Assembly (NCBI GenBank): GCA_900547755.1 | Contig: URIC01000049.1 | Span: 1-15,403 of the forward strand | Origin: an uncultured Bacteroidales bacterium | Lineage (GTDB): Bacteria; Bacteroidota; Bacteroidia; Bacteroidales; Muribaculaceae | Reading direction: 5' to 3' | DNA length: 15,403 nt | The notes under the pieces: generated by a model | What the model was told of the DNA's origin: nothing | The model's input: only the letters and a program-made list of their open reading frames with translations | The model's database searches: none | Shown here: positions 1-7,618 of the stretch, one piece after another | Position numbering within the stretch: position 1 is the stretch's first letter | Layout of the letters: each line of letters opens with the position of its first letter | Translations under genes and position numbers: made by a program

Positions 1-1579
1 CTGCCGCCGCTCCCGTGTTTTGCGCAGTTTCCTGCGGCCAGATCTCGAATCCCTGTTCGGTCACCTCGCCGCTCCCCGGTAGCACCGCCCCGCGCAAAGT
101 CACGGATTCATCCTCCTCGATTTCTGACGGTTGTGCGTAAATTGCCGGTTCATACCAACCCTCGGCCCCAGCCGTGGAGACCTGCACCCAATCTCCGGCA
201 TACCTTCTGCCGTCAATCTCATATACCGGACGACACTCATAATTGGCCGTCGGGTCAAGCCCCTCCAGTATTCCAATCAACTGGCCGTTCACCACCGGCC
301 CCTCCGCCCTATGTATGTCAGTCTCATCAGTTGAGCCGGCCACCCGCCATTCCACATAAGAGTCAGTCGTTTGCTCAAGGTTTGTCGGGTACATGACCCT
401 CGCCTTGTTGGAGGAAACCAGCTGGCATCTTCCACCCGTCCAATATGGAGTCGCGGTTTTCCCTGTGATTACCGGTTGTATGTTCCCGTCAATTCTCATA
501 CGCTTTCCGGTTGAGTGTTGGACATAATAGGGGATGAATGTTACTTCAAACTCTGTGTCCGGGGGCAGATGGCGGAATTGGTATTCAAAATATCCTGTTT
601 TGTGTGGACGATATGTTTTGCCGTTCTCCAATATAAGATTGATATCCTCATATTCAATACGTCCGAAGTCATTCTCAAATTCGATGCCGTCGAAAGACGC
701 AATATCCATAGTTACAGTCTGGGTCGTCACTGTAGCAATCTCAGGTGGCCTGACTCCGGGAAAATACACGGGAGAAAAATTAGATGAACAGTATTCTTTC
801 CCCTTGACGATGATATATAGCTTTAATGGCGTAGGTTGGGCTGTGAAATAATAATTGGGTATTATTTCATAAGCACCCTGAGTTTTATTACCTTGCATGT
901 CAATAAAACCATAACTCTCAAATCCCGGACAATGATATTTGGCGAAGTTGTTGAAAGTGAGAGCTGCATAATTGGGATAGAGAAATCCCCAATCAGGCAC
1001 TATGAAGCCCGAATCTGCACCGCCAAAATCCGTGGCATTGGCAAGTATATAATTGTCGCCAGACTTTATGCATCCTCTGTATATGCTCCAATCAGTACTC
1101 CACGACCATGTCTCAGTGTATGGCACTTGTGGCTCGGTTCGATTATACATCGATGACCAGGTAAATAAAAAGGAGACAGCAGCAAAAGATGCGTTCCCGG
1201 AATTATCAAAAGGTATAAATTGCAGAATTGCATCGTTGGCATCCACTTCTGCTATGCCGAGGACATAACCAGGTGGGAAATCAGAAATATCCGTACACTG
1301 AAAATTTTGATGTTGCTCGTCTGTGATATAAGCTTCAAAATCCATTAAGTGGATTTGCATAGGTTCCAATGGTACGAATTGTAAGCCAGAAATATCACTC
1401 TCCATTAATATATGTTCAAAAGTGACCCCTGATGTGGTATTCTCTTGATTTAAAATCGAATTCAACGATTCATTTCTGAGATTTGAGGCACCAGAGTAAG
1501 ATGGTGACAGTAAAAAGACCATAAACAATATTACACAGAGATAATGGCTTGATAATCGTGAAGGTAGATGTCGTATCAT
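1..1579 (-). CDS. Secreted protein with fibronectin-III-like domains, 3' end cut by the window edge
   Basis: An open minus-strand frame starts at ATG 1579 and runs 526 codons without a stop to the window edge. I checked most of it codon by codon and found no frameshift. Residues 1-30 form a signal peptide (RHLPSRLSS, then a hydrophobic stretch ending LLSPSYSGA), so the product is exported. From about residue 70 it aligns with the C-terminal half of the 937-residue gene upstream. Shared pieces include GIAEVDANDAILQFIPFD (GIAEINDNGDVIRFVPFD there), YVEWR near residue 412, and SVTLRGAVLPGSGEVTEQGF near 493-512. It lacks the roughly 370-residue N-terminal part of its neighbour. The domains look fibronectin-III/Ig-like. 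A C-terminal sorting tail would lie beyond the window. Function and ligand are unknown. No promoter box is visible in the 142 bases before it, so it may be co-transcribed with the upstream paralogue. Confidence 0.85.
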   Translation of the reverse strand, partial: MIRHLPSRLSSHYLCVILFMVFLLSPSYSGASNLRNESLNSILNQENTTSGVTFEHILMESDISGLQFVPLEPMQIHLMDFEAYITDEQHQNFQCTDISDFPPGYVLGIAEVDANDAILQFIPFDNSGNASFAAVSFLFTWSSMYNRTEPQVPYTETWSWSTDWSIYRGCIKSGDNYILANATDFGGADSGFIVPDWGFLYPNYAALTFNNFAKYHCPGFESYGFIDMQGNKTQGAYEIIPNYYFTAQPTPLKLYIIVKGKEYCSSNFSPVYFPGVRPPEIATVTTQTVTMDIASFDGIEFENDFGRIEYEDINLILENGKTYRPHKTGYFEYQFRHLPPDTEFEVTFIPYYVQHSTGKRMRIDGNIQPVITGKTATPYWTGGRCQLVSSNKARVMYPTNLEQTTDSYVEWRVAGSTDETDIHRAEGPVVNGQLIGILEGLDPTANYECRPVYEIDGRRYAGDWVQVSTAGAEGWYEPAIYAQPSEIEEDESVTLRGAVLPGSGEVTEQGFEIWPQETAQNTGAAA

Positions 1580-1657
1580 AAGTGATTGAATTTTAATGTT
1601 GTGCTTCCTGATTTGTTGAAGAAAGCAATGAGATGGGATAATTGAAGGATGTCTGGG

Positions 1658-1708
1658 AATGAACTGCATCCCAAAAGTCTTGTGATGGACTTTTAGGTGC
1701 AGTTCATT
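1658..1708 (-). terminator. Long stem-loop between the two tandem paralogues
   Basis: An 11-bp perfect inverted repeat (AATGAACTGCA at 1658-1668, its complement at 1698-1708) encloses a second 7-bp repeat (AAAAGTC at 1673-1679, GACTTTT at 1688-1694) around an 8-base loop. The result is an almost continuous stem of about 18 bp with a small internal bulge. It starts 13 bases after the stop codon of the 937-residue gene. No run of U follows on the minus strand, so it is not a textbook intrinsic terminator. It may be a weak terminator, or a processing or stability element that sets the relative expression of the two genes. Confidence 0.5.
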
Positions 1709-1721
1709 CGTATAATGAGGG

Positions 1722-4535
1722 TTACAGGTTTTTGAAGACGCGCTTTTCGGTCTTCCCGTTGGAGTAGACAACGATGTTCATGCCATCGAAAGGACGCTCC
1801 GAGCGGACACCCTGCAGGTTGTAGTAACCCACCACCTCCGGGGTCTCCTCCTCGACAGCGATGCCATCGACGGCTCCTGTGCCGGGGATGTCGAATGTCT
1901 CTTCATTGCCTGTGTGTATCACGCCGTTGACTTTGGCATAAGTACGGTAAACGTAAGTGGTGCCGCCTGCGAGGTCGGATATGTCAACTGACATGCTTAT
2001 TCCGTCACAAGTCACGAAACGGTGGGCTGATTCCGCACGATGGGGCGCGGACATTCCGGCGGAAGAGGGTTCCTCGCTCGGCCAGATTTCGAAGCCTTGC
2101 TCGCTGATTTCGCCGCTTCCGGGCAATACGGAGCCGCGCAATGTGACGGAGCCGTTGCCCCTTACACGGGCCGGACGGGTCTCAACTTCCGGGTCGAACC
2201 ATACATTGGCATCCCCGGTGAAAATACCGACCCAATCACCATAGACTTTCGTTGAACCATTCTCGTAGACCGGTCGGAACTGATAATATACATCCGGATT
2301 CAGGTTGTTCAGCACGCCGACCAGACGGCCCTCGACCACCGGACAGACGGCCTTGGTGCTTTGAACCACAGACGGCGCGTCAACCCTGCGCCATTCGACA
2401 TAAGTGTCAGCCATATTTTCAAGATTCGTCGAATAGGTCAGTCTGGCTTTGGTGGTGGTCAGTGCCTGCGCTTCCCCGTTGTTCCATTTCACAGCGGGTG
2501 TGGAGAAAGAGACCTGTAGAGTGGATGAAATTTGCGTCCTCGTGCCGTCTGATTTCCTGCGGTAATAGCAGTCCACATACAGGATATAAGATTCCCATGG
2601 GGTCAGGCCCGATATCTCGAAAATGTTTTTGCCTGTCGGCTCGACGTCAACGTTGACCCATTTTTCAGGATACTTTGTGTAAACCTTCCAGTTGTCATAT
2701 TCAATTTCTCCTTGATTTTGCGAAAAAGAAGTCAAGCCGAATTTCACGGTCGCCGACTGAGTTTTTGGCGAAACTGAAGGTGTGACTTTTATCTGAGTTG
2801 TTCTCACCGAAATTTCATTCGACACATATTCCACCCCGTCATATTCATAAAAAAGCTGGATACGGTTATATGCGTCGGGAAGGAGATCGGAAATCTCCAC
2901 TTGCCAGGACTCGTTGCTTTGAGGTTTATATTTGTGGCCATTGTAGATTACGCCGCATTTGTTTTTGTCGGAGATGTATCCATTTGAGCGCAGCGGGTCG
3001 AACCCAATGACTACACTGTCGGTGTGTTTCAGGGAGAAGCAGCTCCAGCTCTGGTTGTCGTATGACGGATTCCTTGGCATGGAAAGGACAAAATGGCCGT
3101 TTACTTTTGAGCATAACGACCACCTGATAATATTCACGAAGGGGTGGGATTGCTGGTACGTATCAACATTGTAAGCATCAGTTGTCTTGAATTTGTGCTC
3201 GGACTGAATGAGGGTGGCGTTGGAGTTTTCATCGAAAGGTACAAACCGGATGACATCGCCGTTATCGTTGATTTCCGCTATGCCGTACACAGCTCCGTCA
3301 TTGAGCTCGTCAAGCGAGGAATCAACAGACGCCTTGACGCTGATGCTATGTGGAGTCGTAGTAATCTGAAGCCCGATGGCATCCCATACCTCGACTTCGT
3401 GTTCGACTCTCATATATATATTGTCATATCTCAAATGGATATGGTACTTGCCTTTAGGCAGGAAATAAGAACCGTCAGCATTGCTATTGAGGGGGGAGCC
3501 ATTCGCATTCGAGGCGTCTATTACATGGATGTTCTTGTATCCGTATTCGGAAATCTTCGAATTGTTCAGTCGCATGATTTCGTAAGCCATGCCTCTCTTG
3601 AACTCAAAACATTCTTCGAAAATATCGGCTCCCAATTCGATGGGCTTGTTTATGAAATCTATGTAATGCTTGCCTACCAGCTCGTTGATGCTTAGCCGAT
3701 AATAGAATTTGCCAATCAACGGGGTGGTCATCTTTCCGGTCTCATTATGGGTGACCGGGTAGAATGTTGGATTTGGCCCCGTATGGGCTCCACTCACTTC
3801 CACTTTTGGAGAACACCCCGTCGAGTTGCAGTTCTCCATATCCTTGTCAAGAGTGTTTTCCACCAACAGGGAGGAGGCGAACTCACCTATTGATGTTTTC
3901 TGAAGGAGATAAGATTTGGAGCCTTTGTATAGAGTCAGATTGGAATAAAACGTCACTTTAGAGCTGGTGTTCTTGAAGATGTGATAAGGGCTTTGGGTGT
4001 CGGAAGTATAATAGTTCCCTCCCGTCACAAAAATCATAGTCAGGGAGCGGAGCTGATTAAGCGGCGCCAAATCCGTGGTGTTAAAGTCATTATTGTTGAA
4101 CGACCTTTGGGCTACAATCAATTCCAGGCGTTTTAATGAATTGCAGCTTCCCCATGAACCGGAGTCCAATTTGGTTGTATAATGATATTGACAAGGTCTG
4201 TAACCAGGTTCGTCGGTTGGAATATAGTCCTCAAGATCCCAACCCCAGTTGAGCCTTATGGCGGCATGGGTTATGTCAGTGTTTTCAGGGACAGCATATA
4301 CGTCATAATACATTGTCCCTTTGGTGGTCGGAGTTGGATTGGAAGACTCGAACTTTTGTTTGAAGTAACATTTGTAAGTCACATGGTCGACGGTGAATTC
4401 ATGGTCGGGGTCGCCGGCAGGTAAAGTAGCCGCGTTTGATTTGGCCGGCAGGAGGAGGGCCAACAGGAGGGGCATGATGAACCATGCCGATGGGTGCGAA
4501 CAGGCTCGCAGCCGGGAAAGTAATTGTCGCATCAT
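1722..4535 (-). CDS. Large secreted protein with fibronectin-III-like domains and C-terminal sorting-type tail
   Basis: This is a 937-residue exported protein with no enzyme motif that I recognise. Residues 1-36 are a signal peptide with a strong hydrophobic core (FIMPLLLALLLPAKSNA). Residues 37-370 form an N-terminal region absent from the downstream paralogue. It includes a leucine-rich-looking stretch (LKRLELIVAQ, APLNQLRSLTMIFV) and resembles the beta-strand starts of Bacteroidales surface LRR proteins, though the match is weak. Two or three fibronectin-III/Ig-like domains follow at about 590-885, with the pattern YVEWRR, then LNPDVYYQFRPVYENG and DWVGIFTGDA. The tail (GYYNLQGVRSERPFDGMNIV, then YSNGKTEKRVFKNL) has the form of the short C-terminal domains on many Bacteroidales secreted proteins, some of them type IX secretion cargo. 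Start 4535 is chosen because the signal peptide begins there; Met2 at 4532 is equally possible. A surface adhesin or matrix role is inference. Confidence 0.85.
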   Translation of the reverse strand: MMRQLLSRLRACSHPSAWFIMPLLLALLLPAKSNAATLPAGDPDHEFTVDHVTYKCYFKQKFESSNPTPTTKGTMYYDVYAVPENTDITHAAIRLNWGWDLEDYIPTDEPGYRPCQYHYTTKLDSGSWGSCNSLKRLELIVAQRSFNNNDFNTTDLAPLNQLRSLTMIFVTGGNYYTSDTQSPYHIFKNTSSKVTFYSNLTLYKGSKSYLLQKTSIGEFASSLLVENTLDKDMENCNSTGCSPKVEVSGAHTGPNPTFYPVTHNETGKMTTPLIGKFYYRLSINELVGKHYIDFINKPIELGADIFEECFEFKRGMAYEIMRLNNSKISEYGYKNIHVIDASNANGSPLNSNADGSYFLPKGKYHIHLRYDNIYMRVEHEVEVWDAIGLQITTTPHSISVKASVDSSLDELNDGAVYGIAEINDNGDVIRFVPFDENSNATLIQSEHKFKTTDAYNVDTYQQSHPFVNIIRWSLCSKVNGHFVLSMPRNPSYDNQSWSCFSLKHTDSVVIGFDPLRSNGYISDKNKCGVIYNGHKYKPQSNESWQVEISDLLPDAYNRIQLFYEYDGVEYVSNEISVRTTQIKVTPSVSPKTQSATVKFGLTSFSQNQGEIEYDNWKVYTKYPEKWVNVDVEPTGKNIFEISGLTPWESYILYVDCYYRRKSDGTRTQISSTLQVSFSTPAVKWNNGEAQALTTTKARLTYSTNLENMADTYVEWRRVDAPSVVQSTKAVCPVVEGRLVGVLNNLNPDVYYQFRPVYENGSTKVYGDWVGIFTGDANVWFDPEVETRPARVRGNGSVTLRGSVLPGSGEISEQGFEIWPSEEPSSAGMSAPHRAESAHRFVTCDGISMSVDISDLAGGTTYVYRTYAKVNGVIHTGNEETFDIPGTGAVDGIAVEEETPEVVGYYNLQGVRSERPFDGMNIVVYSNGKTEKRVFKNL

Positions 4536-4619
4536 AGTGAGATGGGGTTAAAGATGAGCTCTTCGCGGTTCCCGGCGGAAGAAAAATGATGAAAGGGAAA
4601 GTATGTAATATGAGGGAAA

Positions 4620-4907
4620 ATGGAAAACGCGTGGGAACCCAACCGGTGCTCGTCCCACGATTAGAGGCTCTCGCATTGCCCACCGAAGTCGAACGGGCAA
4701 CGCAAGAAACCCACGCCGATATGCCAACGCCCTCTCTTTACGAGAAGAGCGATATATAACATACCCGAGGCATCCATCGTTACCTCATTCCTGACTTCGG
4801 TTGAGAATTTGCGAGATTCCTAAGGGGTCAAGAACAAGCGTCAGATAAACGCTTTCATAATGTAAAAAGATTCCCGCCCATCCGGCTCTCCAGATTCGAC
4901 GTGGAAT
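4620..4907 (-). ncRNA. Candidate structured leader RNA or independent small RNA
   Basis: There is no convincing gene between 4536 and 5209. The part between a predicted promoter (4914-4945) and a U-tract at 4622-4629 is rich in hairpins. Hairpin A (4670-4706) has a 12-bp stem with two G-U pairs. Hairpin B (4630-4659) is a perfect 7-bp stem, CGTGGGA/TCCCACG, followed on the minus strand by CGTTTTCC. Smaller stems lie at 4728-4751 and 4836-4854. A second copy of the 5' arm of B (GCGTGGG at 4710-4716) can pair with the same CCCACGC (4629-4635), so two folds compete. This could be an attenuator for the 937-residue gene, whose start is about 86 bases beyond, or an independent RNA of about 290 nt. 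I looked for hallmark sequences of RNase P RNA, tmRNA, SRP RNA and the cobalamin riboswitch and saw none. The ends are estimates. Confidence 0.45.
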
Positions 4908-4913
4908 TCTCCG

Positions 4914-4945
4914 CAAATATAAAACAATTATTTCAATCCTGCAAT
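4914..4945 (-). promoter_or_regulatory. Predicted Bacteroidota-type promoter for the structured leader
   Basis: On the minus strand ATTG (4942-4945) is followed by exactly 20 bases and then TATATTTG (4914-4921). The second element fits TAnnTTTG fully and the first fits TTTG in three of four positions. Transcription would begin near 4907, giving a 5' untranslated stretch of about 370 bases ahead of the start codon at 4535. Confidence 0.55.
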
Positions 4946-5061
4946 TATTAGAGCAACTTTAACCCCCTTGAAGCATACGCATACCCTGCTGCATACGCTG
5001 CCCTCCTTTCGCCCACGACGGCCATAACCCGACATTCACCAACCATCAGCTGCCCGGACAT

Positions 5062-5102
5062 AAAAACGACAGCGGCGCTGCCCCTCTCCGGGGAAGCGCC
5101 GC
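5062..5102 (-). terminator. Intrinsic terminator of the exbB-tonB operon
   Basis: A 13-bp inverted repeat with one mismatch (GCGGCGCTGCCCC at 5072-5084, GGGGAAGCGCCGC at 5090-5102) has a 5-base loop. On the minus strand it is followed after five bases by TTTTT (5062-5066). It lies 108 bases past the tonB stop codon. A weaker 7-bp hairpin (5184-5201) lies between the two. Confidence 0.8.
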
Positions 5103-5209
5103 CTTATCAAAAAGGGGAAGGGAGTAATGTCTGTTTATATTTCCCGTGGATATGGTGGAAACCAGATATCTTTTGGGAAATCTCTTCTCTTATCAGAGAA
5201 GGGAGTGGA

Positions 5210-6073
5210 TTACTGCTGGAGCTTGAAGTTGATGGGGAGGGTGTACCATACGGACACAGCCTGACCATTCATCTTACCGGGAATGAATCTCGGCAGGGTC
5301 TTCACAACGCGGACTGCCTCCTTGTCGAGATCGGGGTCTTTGCCGCGGAGAACCACGACTTCACCCACGTTACCATCTTTCTTCACAACGAATTTCACCA
5401 CCACGCGGCCCTGGATGTTGTTCTCGGCTGCCATTGTGGGATATTTGATGTGGGTGGCAACATACTTGAGGAGTTCAGCCTCACCGCCGGGGAACTGGGG
5501 CATCTGCTCTACGGCAGTGAACACCTCTTCCTTGACGGGCTCAGGCTTCTTCTCTTCTACGATAATCTCGTCCTTGTGGGTTCTGACCACTTCGAGGTTG
5601 TCAGTACCCTGGTCGAAGGTTGAAGCACCTGCGGCTGCGGTCGATTCCTGAACCTCATCCTTGGAGGTGATGTCCTCGGTGACCTCGTTGTCAGCCGCGA
5701 TTGCGATTTCAGTATCCTTGATTGTGTTGAGGATTTCTTCCGGAAGAGCCTCTTCAGGCTCGGGCTCCTGAACAGCCTCGATGACTTCTTCTTCCTGCTG
5801 CTCTTCCTGTGCTTCGGCTTCCATCTGGGCGAGCTGCTGCTCAAGCTGAGCCTGGAGCTCAAGCTCATGCTGCTCGCGACGGTAGTCGTTGTACATTCCG
5901 AGGAAGTAGGAGCCAACCAGCACTATCACCAGACCGATGATGGTAAAGAGCATAGCGCGGTTATGACGACCGTCAGAGTGCTTGCGCAGCTCGTAGGCGC
6001 CGAACTCCTTGTTCTTGCCTTCGAAGATAATGTCAGTCCACTCTTTTGATGAAAGATCTACATCTTTTGCCAT
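5210..6073 (-). CDS. tonB: TonB energy transducer
   Basis: TonB spans the periplasm and passes energy from the ExbB-ExbD proton channel to outer-membrane TonB-dependent receptors. The 287 residues show a short cytoplasmic N terminus and one transmembrane helix at 41-60 (MLFTIIGLVIVLVGSYFLGM). A Glu/Gln-rich, probably coiled-coil stretch covers about 63-100, and an acidic linker runs to about 185. The C-terminal TonB domain (about 190-287) shows the family pattern MPQFPGGEAELLKYV, then IKYP, QGRVVVKFVVKKDG, LDKEAVRVVKTLPRFIPGK and a closing YTLPINF. The linker is Glu-rich rather than Pro/Lys-rich as in Escherichia coli TonB. It is the last gene of the operon, 39 bases after the preceding exbD stop, and the terminator at 5062-5102 follows. 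No Shine-Dalgarno sequence precedes the start. Confidence 0.95.
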   Translation of the reverse strand: MAKDVDLSSKEWTDIIFEGKNKEFGAYELRKHSDGRHNRAMLFTIIGLVIVLVGSYFLGMYNDYRREQHELELQAQLEQQLAQMEAEAQEEQQEEEVIEAVQEPEPEEALPEEILNTIKDTEIAIAADNEVTEDITSKDEVQESTAAAGASTFDQGTDNLEVVRTHKDEIIVEEKKPEPVKEEVFTAVEQMPQFPGGEAELLKYVATHIKYPTMAAENNIQGRVVVKFVVKKDGNVGEVVVLRGKDPDLDKEAVRVVKTLPRFIPGKMNGQAVSVWYTLPINFKLQQ

Positions 6074-6112
6074 TTTACTGTCTGTTTAGTTGGTTAATAA
6101 TATAGATAATCA

Positions 6113-6829
6113 TCACTGCTGGTCATTGCTGTGGGCTTTCTTGAAGTCGGGAGTGGCAAACACCATAGCCTTGTCGGTATCGGTGAGGGAGCCAATCTGA
6201 TAACGTGAGATCTGGTTGATCTGCATCTCGTCGAGGGCGGCGATCACGCTTTCCCAGGAAGCACCTTCCATAGGTTTGATGATGACCACGGGACGGGTGA
6301 GTTTCTCGTCGTTACGGATTTTCTTGGCCTCTGCCTGGAACTGGTCTTCAGTAATTTCTTTCCTGCGCCAGCGGTCCTTTTGCTCTTCGACTTTGTCAAG
6401 AACGTCTTGGTTACGGTCATGAAGAATCTTACGGATTCCTTTGAGGATAGCTCCGTCATTTCCTTCAAAGTGGGCTACCTGGATGTTGGAGGAAACCAAG
6501 TCCGGACCGTTGAACTCTGTTTCGGGCTTACCGGCGTAGTAGTAAACGGTGTTGTCTTTGATTCCGCCACGTTCGTCGTAGGTAGTGTCGAGGATCAGTG
6601 TGATAGCTTCAGATTCTTTAGCCTTCTGCAGTTCCTCCTGCTGGAGCTTCTCATTGGTAGGAAGCGCGATAGAGAGGGTCTGCGACTTAATCATGGTGGT
6701 ACACAGCATGAAGAACGTAATCAGAAGCATGTTCATATCGACCATAGGGGTGAAGTCGACATGGATCGCCATTTTTTTCTGGGCGCCTTTTTTCTTCTTG
6801 CCGCCCGAGGATTGTTCTATCTGTGCCAT
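6113..6829 (-). CDS. exbD: ExbD-family biopolymer transport protein, second copy
   Basis: ExbD subunits form the core of the ExbB-ExbD proton channel that drives TonB. The protein has a Lys-rich cytoplasmic tail, then HVDFTPMVDMNMLLITFFML with one transmembrane helix at about 31-49. Asp31 sits where the proton-carrying aspartate of the family lies. At 238 residues it is about 100 longer than enterobacterial ExbD (about 140). The extra length is a charged, helix-prone insert in the periplasmic part (about 120-175, with DKVEEQKDRWRRKEITEDQF) ahead of the usual terminal part (PVVIIKPMEGASWESVIAAL). Its start lies two bases after the stop of the other exbD, so the two are probably translationally linked and made in similar amounts. 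The pair may form a heteromeric ExbD dimer; that is inference. Confidence 0.92.
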   Translation of the reverse strand: MAQIEQSSGGKKKKGAQKKMAIHVDFTPMVDMNMLLITFFMLCTTMIKSQTLSIALPTNEKLQQEELQKAKESEAITLILDTTYDERGGIKDNTVYYYAGKPETEFNGPDLVSSNIQVAHFEGNDGAILKGIRKILHDRNQDVLDKVEEQKDRWRRKEITEDQFQAEAKKIRNDEKLTRPVVIIKPMEGASWESVIAALDEMQINQISRYQIGSLTDTDKAMVFATPDFKKAHSNDQQ

Positions 6830-6831
6830 GA

Positions 6832-7563
6832 TTAATCAGCTTCGGTTTTAAGGGCAGTCATGACTGAGAATTTGTTCATCTTGATGGTCTGAAGGTTGTC
6901 GAGGACAGGATGAATTGTCTCAAACTTGGTCCCGCGGTCAGCCTTTACGGCTATACCTTCGCCCTTCTGGATGGCGTCATGAATGTTGGGGTTCGACGAA
7001 GAATAGATAGCACGCATCCAAATCTGGAACTCGTTGGTGGCCAGGGGTGTGCCGTTCTGGTCGACATAGTTGATATCCTTCATGGGGATACCTACGTCTG
7101 GGCGGTCGGCATTGCTCAGCCACTCATCCTGCTTTGTCTGGTCGAGCGACAGGAATTCGTGCATTTTTTCAAGAGGTACACCGAAAGAGGCGTTCTTGGC
7201 AAACTTCTCAATGTCCATAGCGGTGATTCCGAGTTTCTTGCCGGTATATTTCTCATAATTGGCGGCAGCCGTTTTGAGAACTTCCTTGCGAAGCGGTTCA
7301 GAACCCCACTGCTCGGCGTTGTCTGCGTCTGCGTCACCCGAGATTGACAGGAACACCTGTCCCTTGGGGCTGACGAGGACATTCACGACATTCGCCGTGG
7401 GCACCTTGATTTCAGAAACGGAGGACGGGGTGATTACGGTCACCGGCTCCTTCTGAAGGAAGGTTGAGGTCAACATGAAGAAAGTAAGCAAAAGAACGGT
7501 AACATCACTCATCGCGGTCATGTCGATGAGGGTACTCTTTCTTTTAATTTTTACTTTTCCCAT
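6832..7563 (-). CDS. exbD: ExbD-family biopolymer transport protein, first copy
   Basis: This is another membrane-anchored periplasmic subunit of the ExbB-ExbD channel. The N-terminal motif LIDMTAMSDVTVLLLTFFML contains the single transmembrane helix (about 20-38) and the family aspartate at residue 20. The periplasmic part is long (243 residues in all). It begins with a normal ExbD strand region (KEPVTVITPSS, then VNVLVSPKGQVFLSISG) and ends with GIAVKADRGTKFETIHPVLDNLQTIKMNKF, the typical final alpha/beta unit. Between them is an insert of about 100 residues (about 85-185) with no recognised fold. It is only distantly similar to the second copy, so this is an old pair and not a recent duplication. 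It lies 55 bases after exbB and 2 bases before the second exbD. Confidence 0.92.
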   Translation of the reverse strand: MGKVKIKRKSTLIDMTAMSDVTVLLLTFFMLTSTFLQKEPVTVITPSSVSEIKVPTANVVNVLVSPKGQVFLSISGDADADNAEQWGSEPLRKEVLKTAAANYEKYTGKKLGITAMDIEKFAKNASFGVPLEKMHEFLSLDQTKQDEWLSNADRPDVGIPMKDINYVDQNGTPLATNEFQIWMRAIYSSSNPNIHDAIQKGEGIAVKADRGTKFETIHPVLDNLQTIKMNKFSVMTALKTEAD

Positions 7564-7618
7564 GATTTACTTGTTCGTTAAATGGTTTTGCTTAATTTAA
7601 GAGCCAGTAATCAGGGGA

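Noticed and set aside
131..1268. Several plus-strand frames of 60-106 codons
   Set aside because: They lie antisense to the continuous minus-strand secreted protein, which has a signal peptide and a clear paralogue. None has a recognisable domain.
4399..4683. A 94-residue minus-strand frame starting inside the structured leader and running into the 937-residue gene
   Set aside because: It lies over the hairpins of the leader, overlaps the start of a well-supported gene in another frame, and has a Pro-rich composition with no domain. It is likely to be mis-annotated as a hypothetical gene.
4973..4998. Two direct copies of GCATACGC 18 bases apart upstream of the leader promoter
   Set aside because: Eight-base repeats at this distance can arise by chance. 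They could be an operator, but nothing else supports it.
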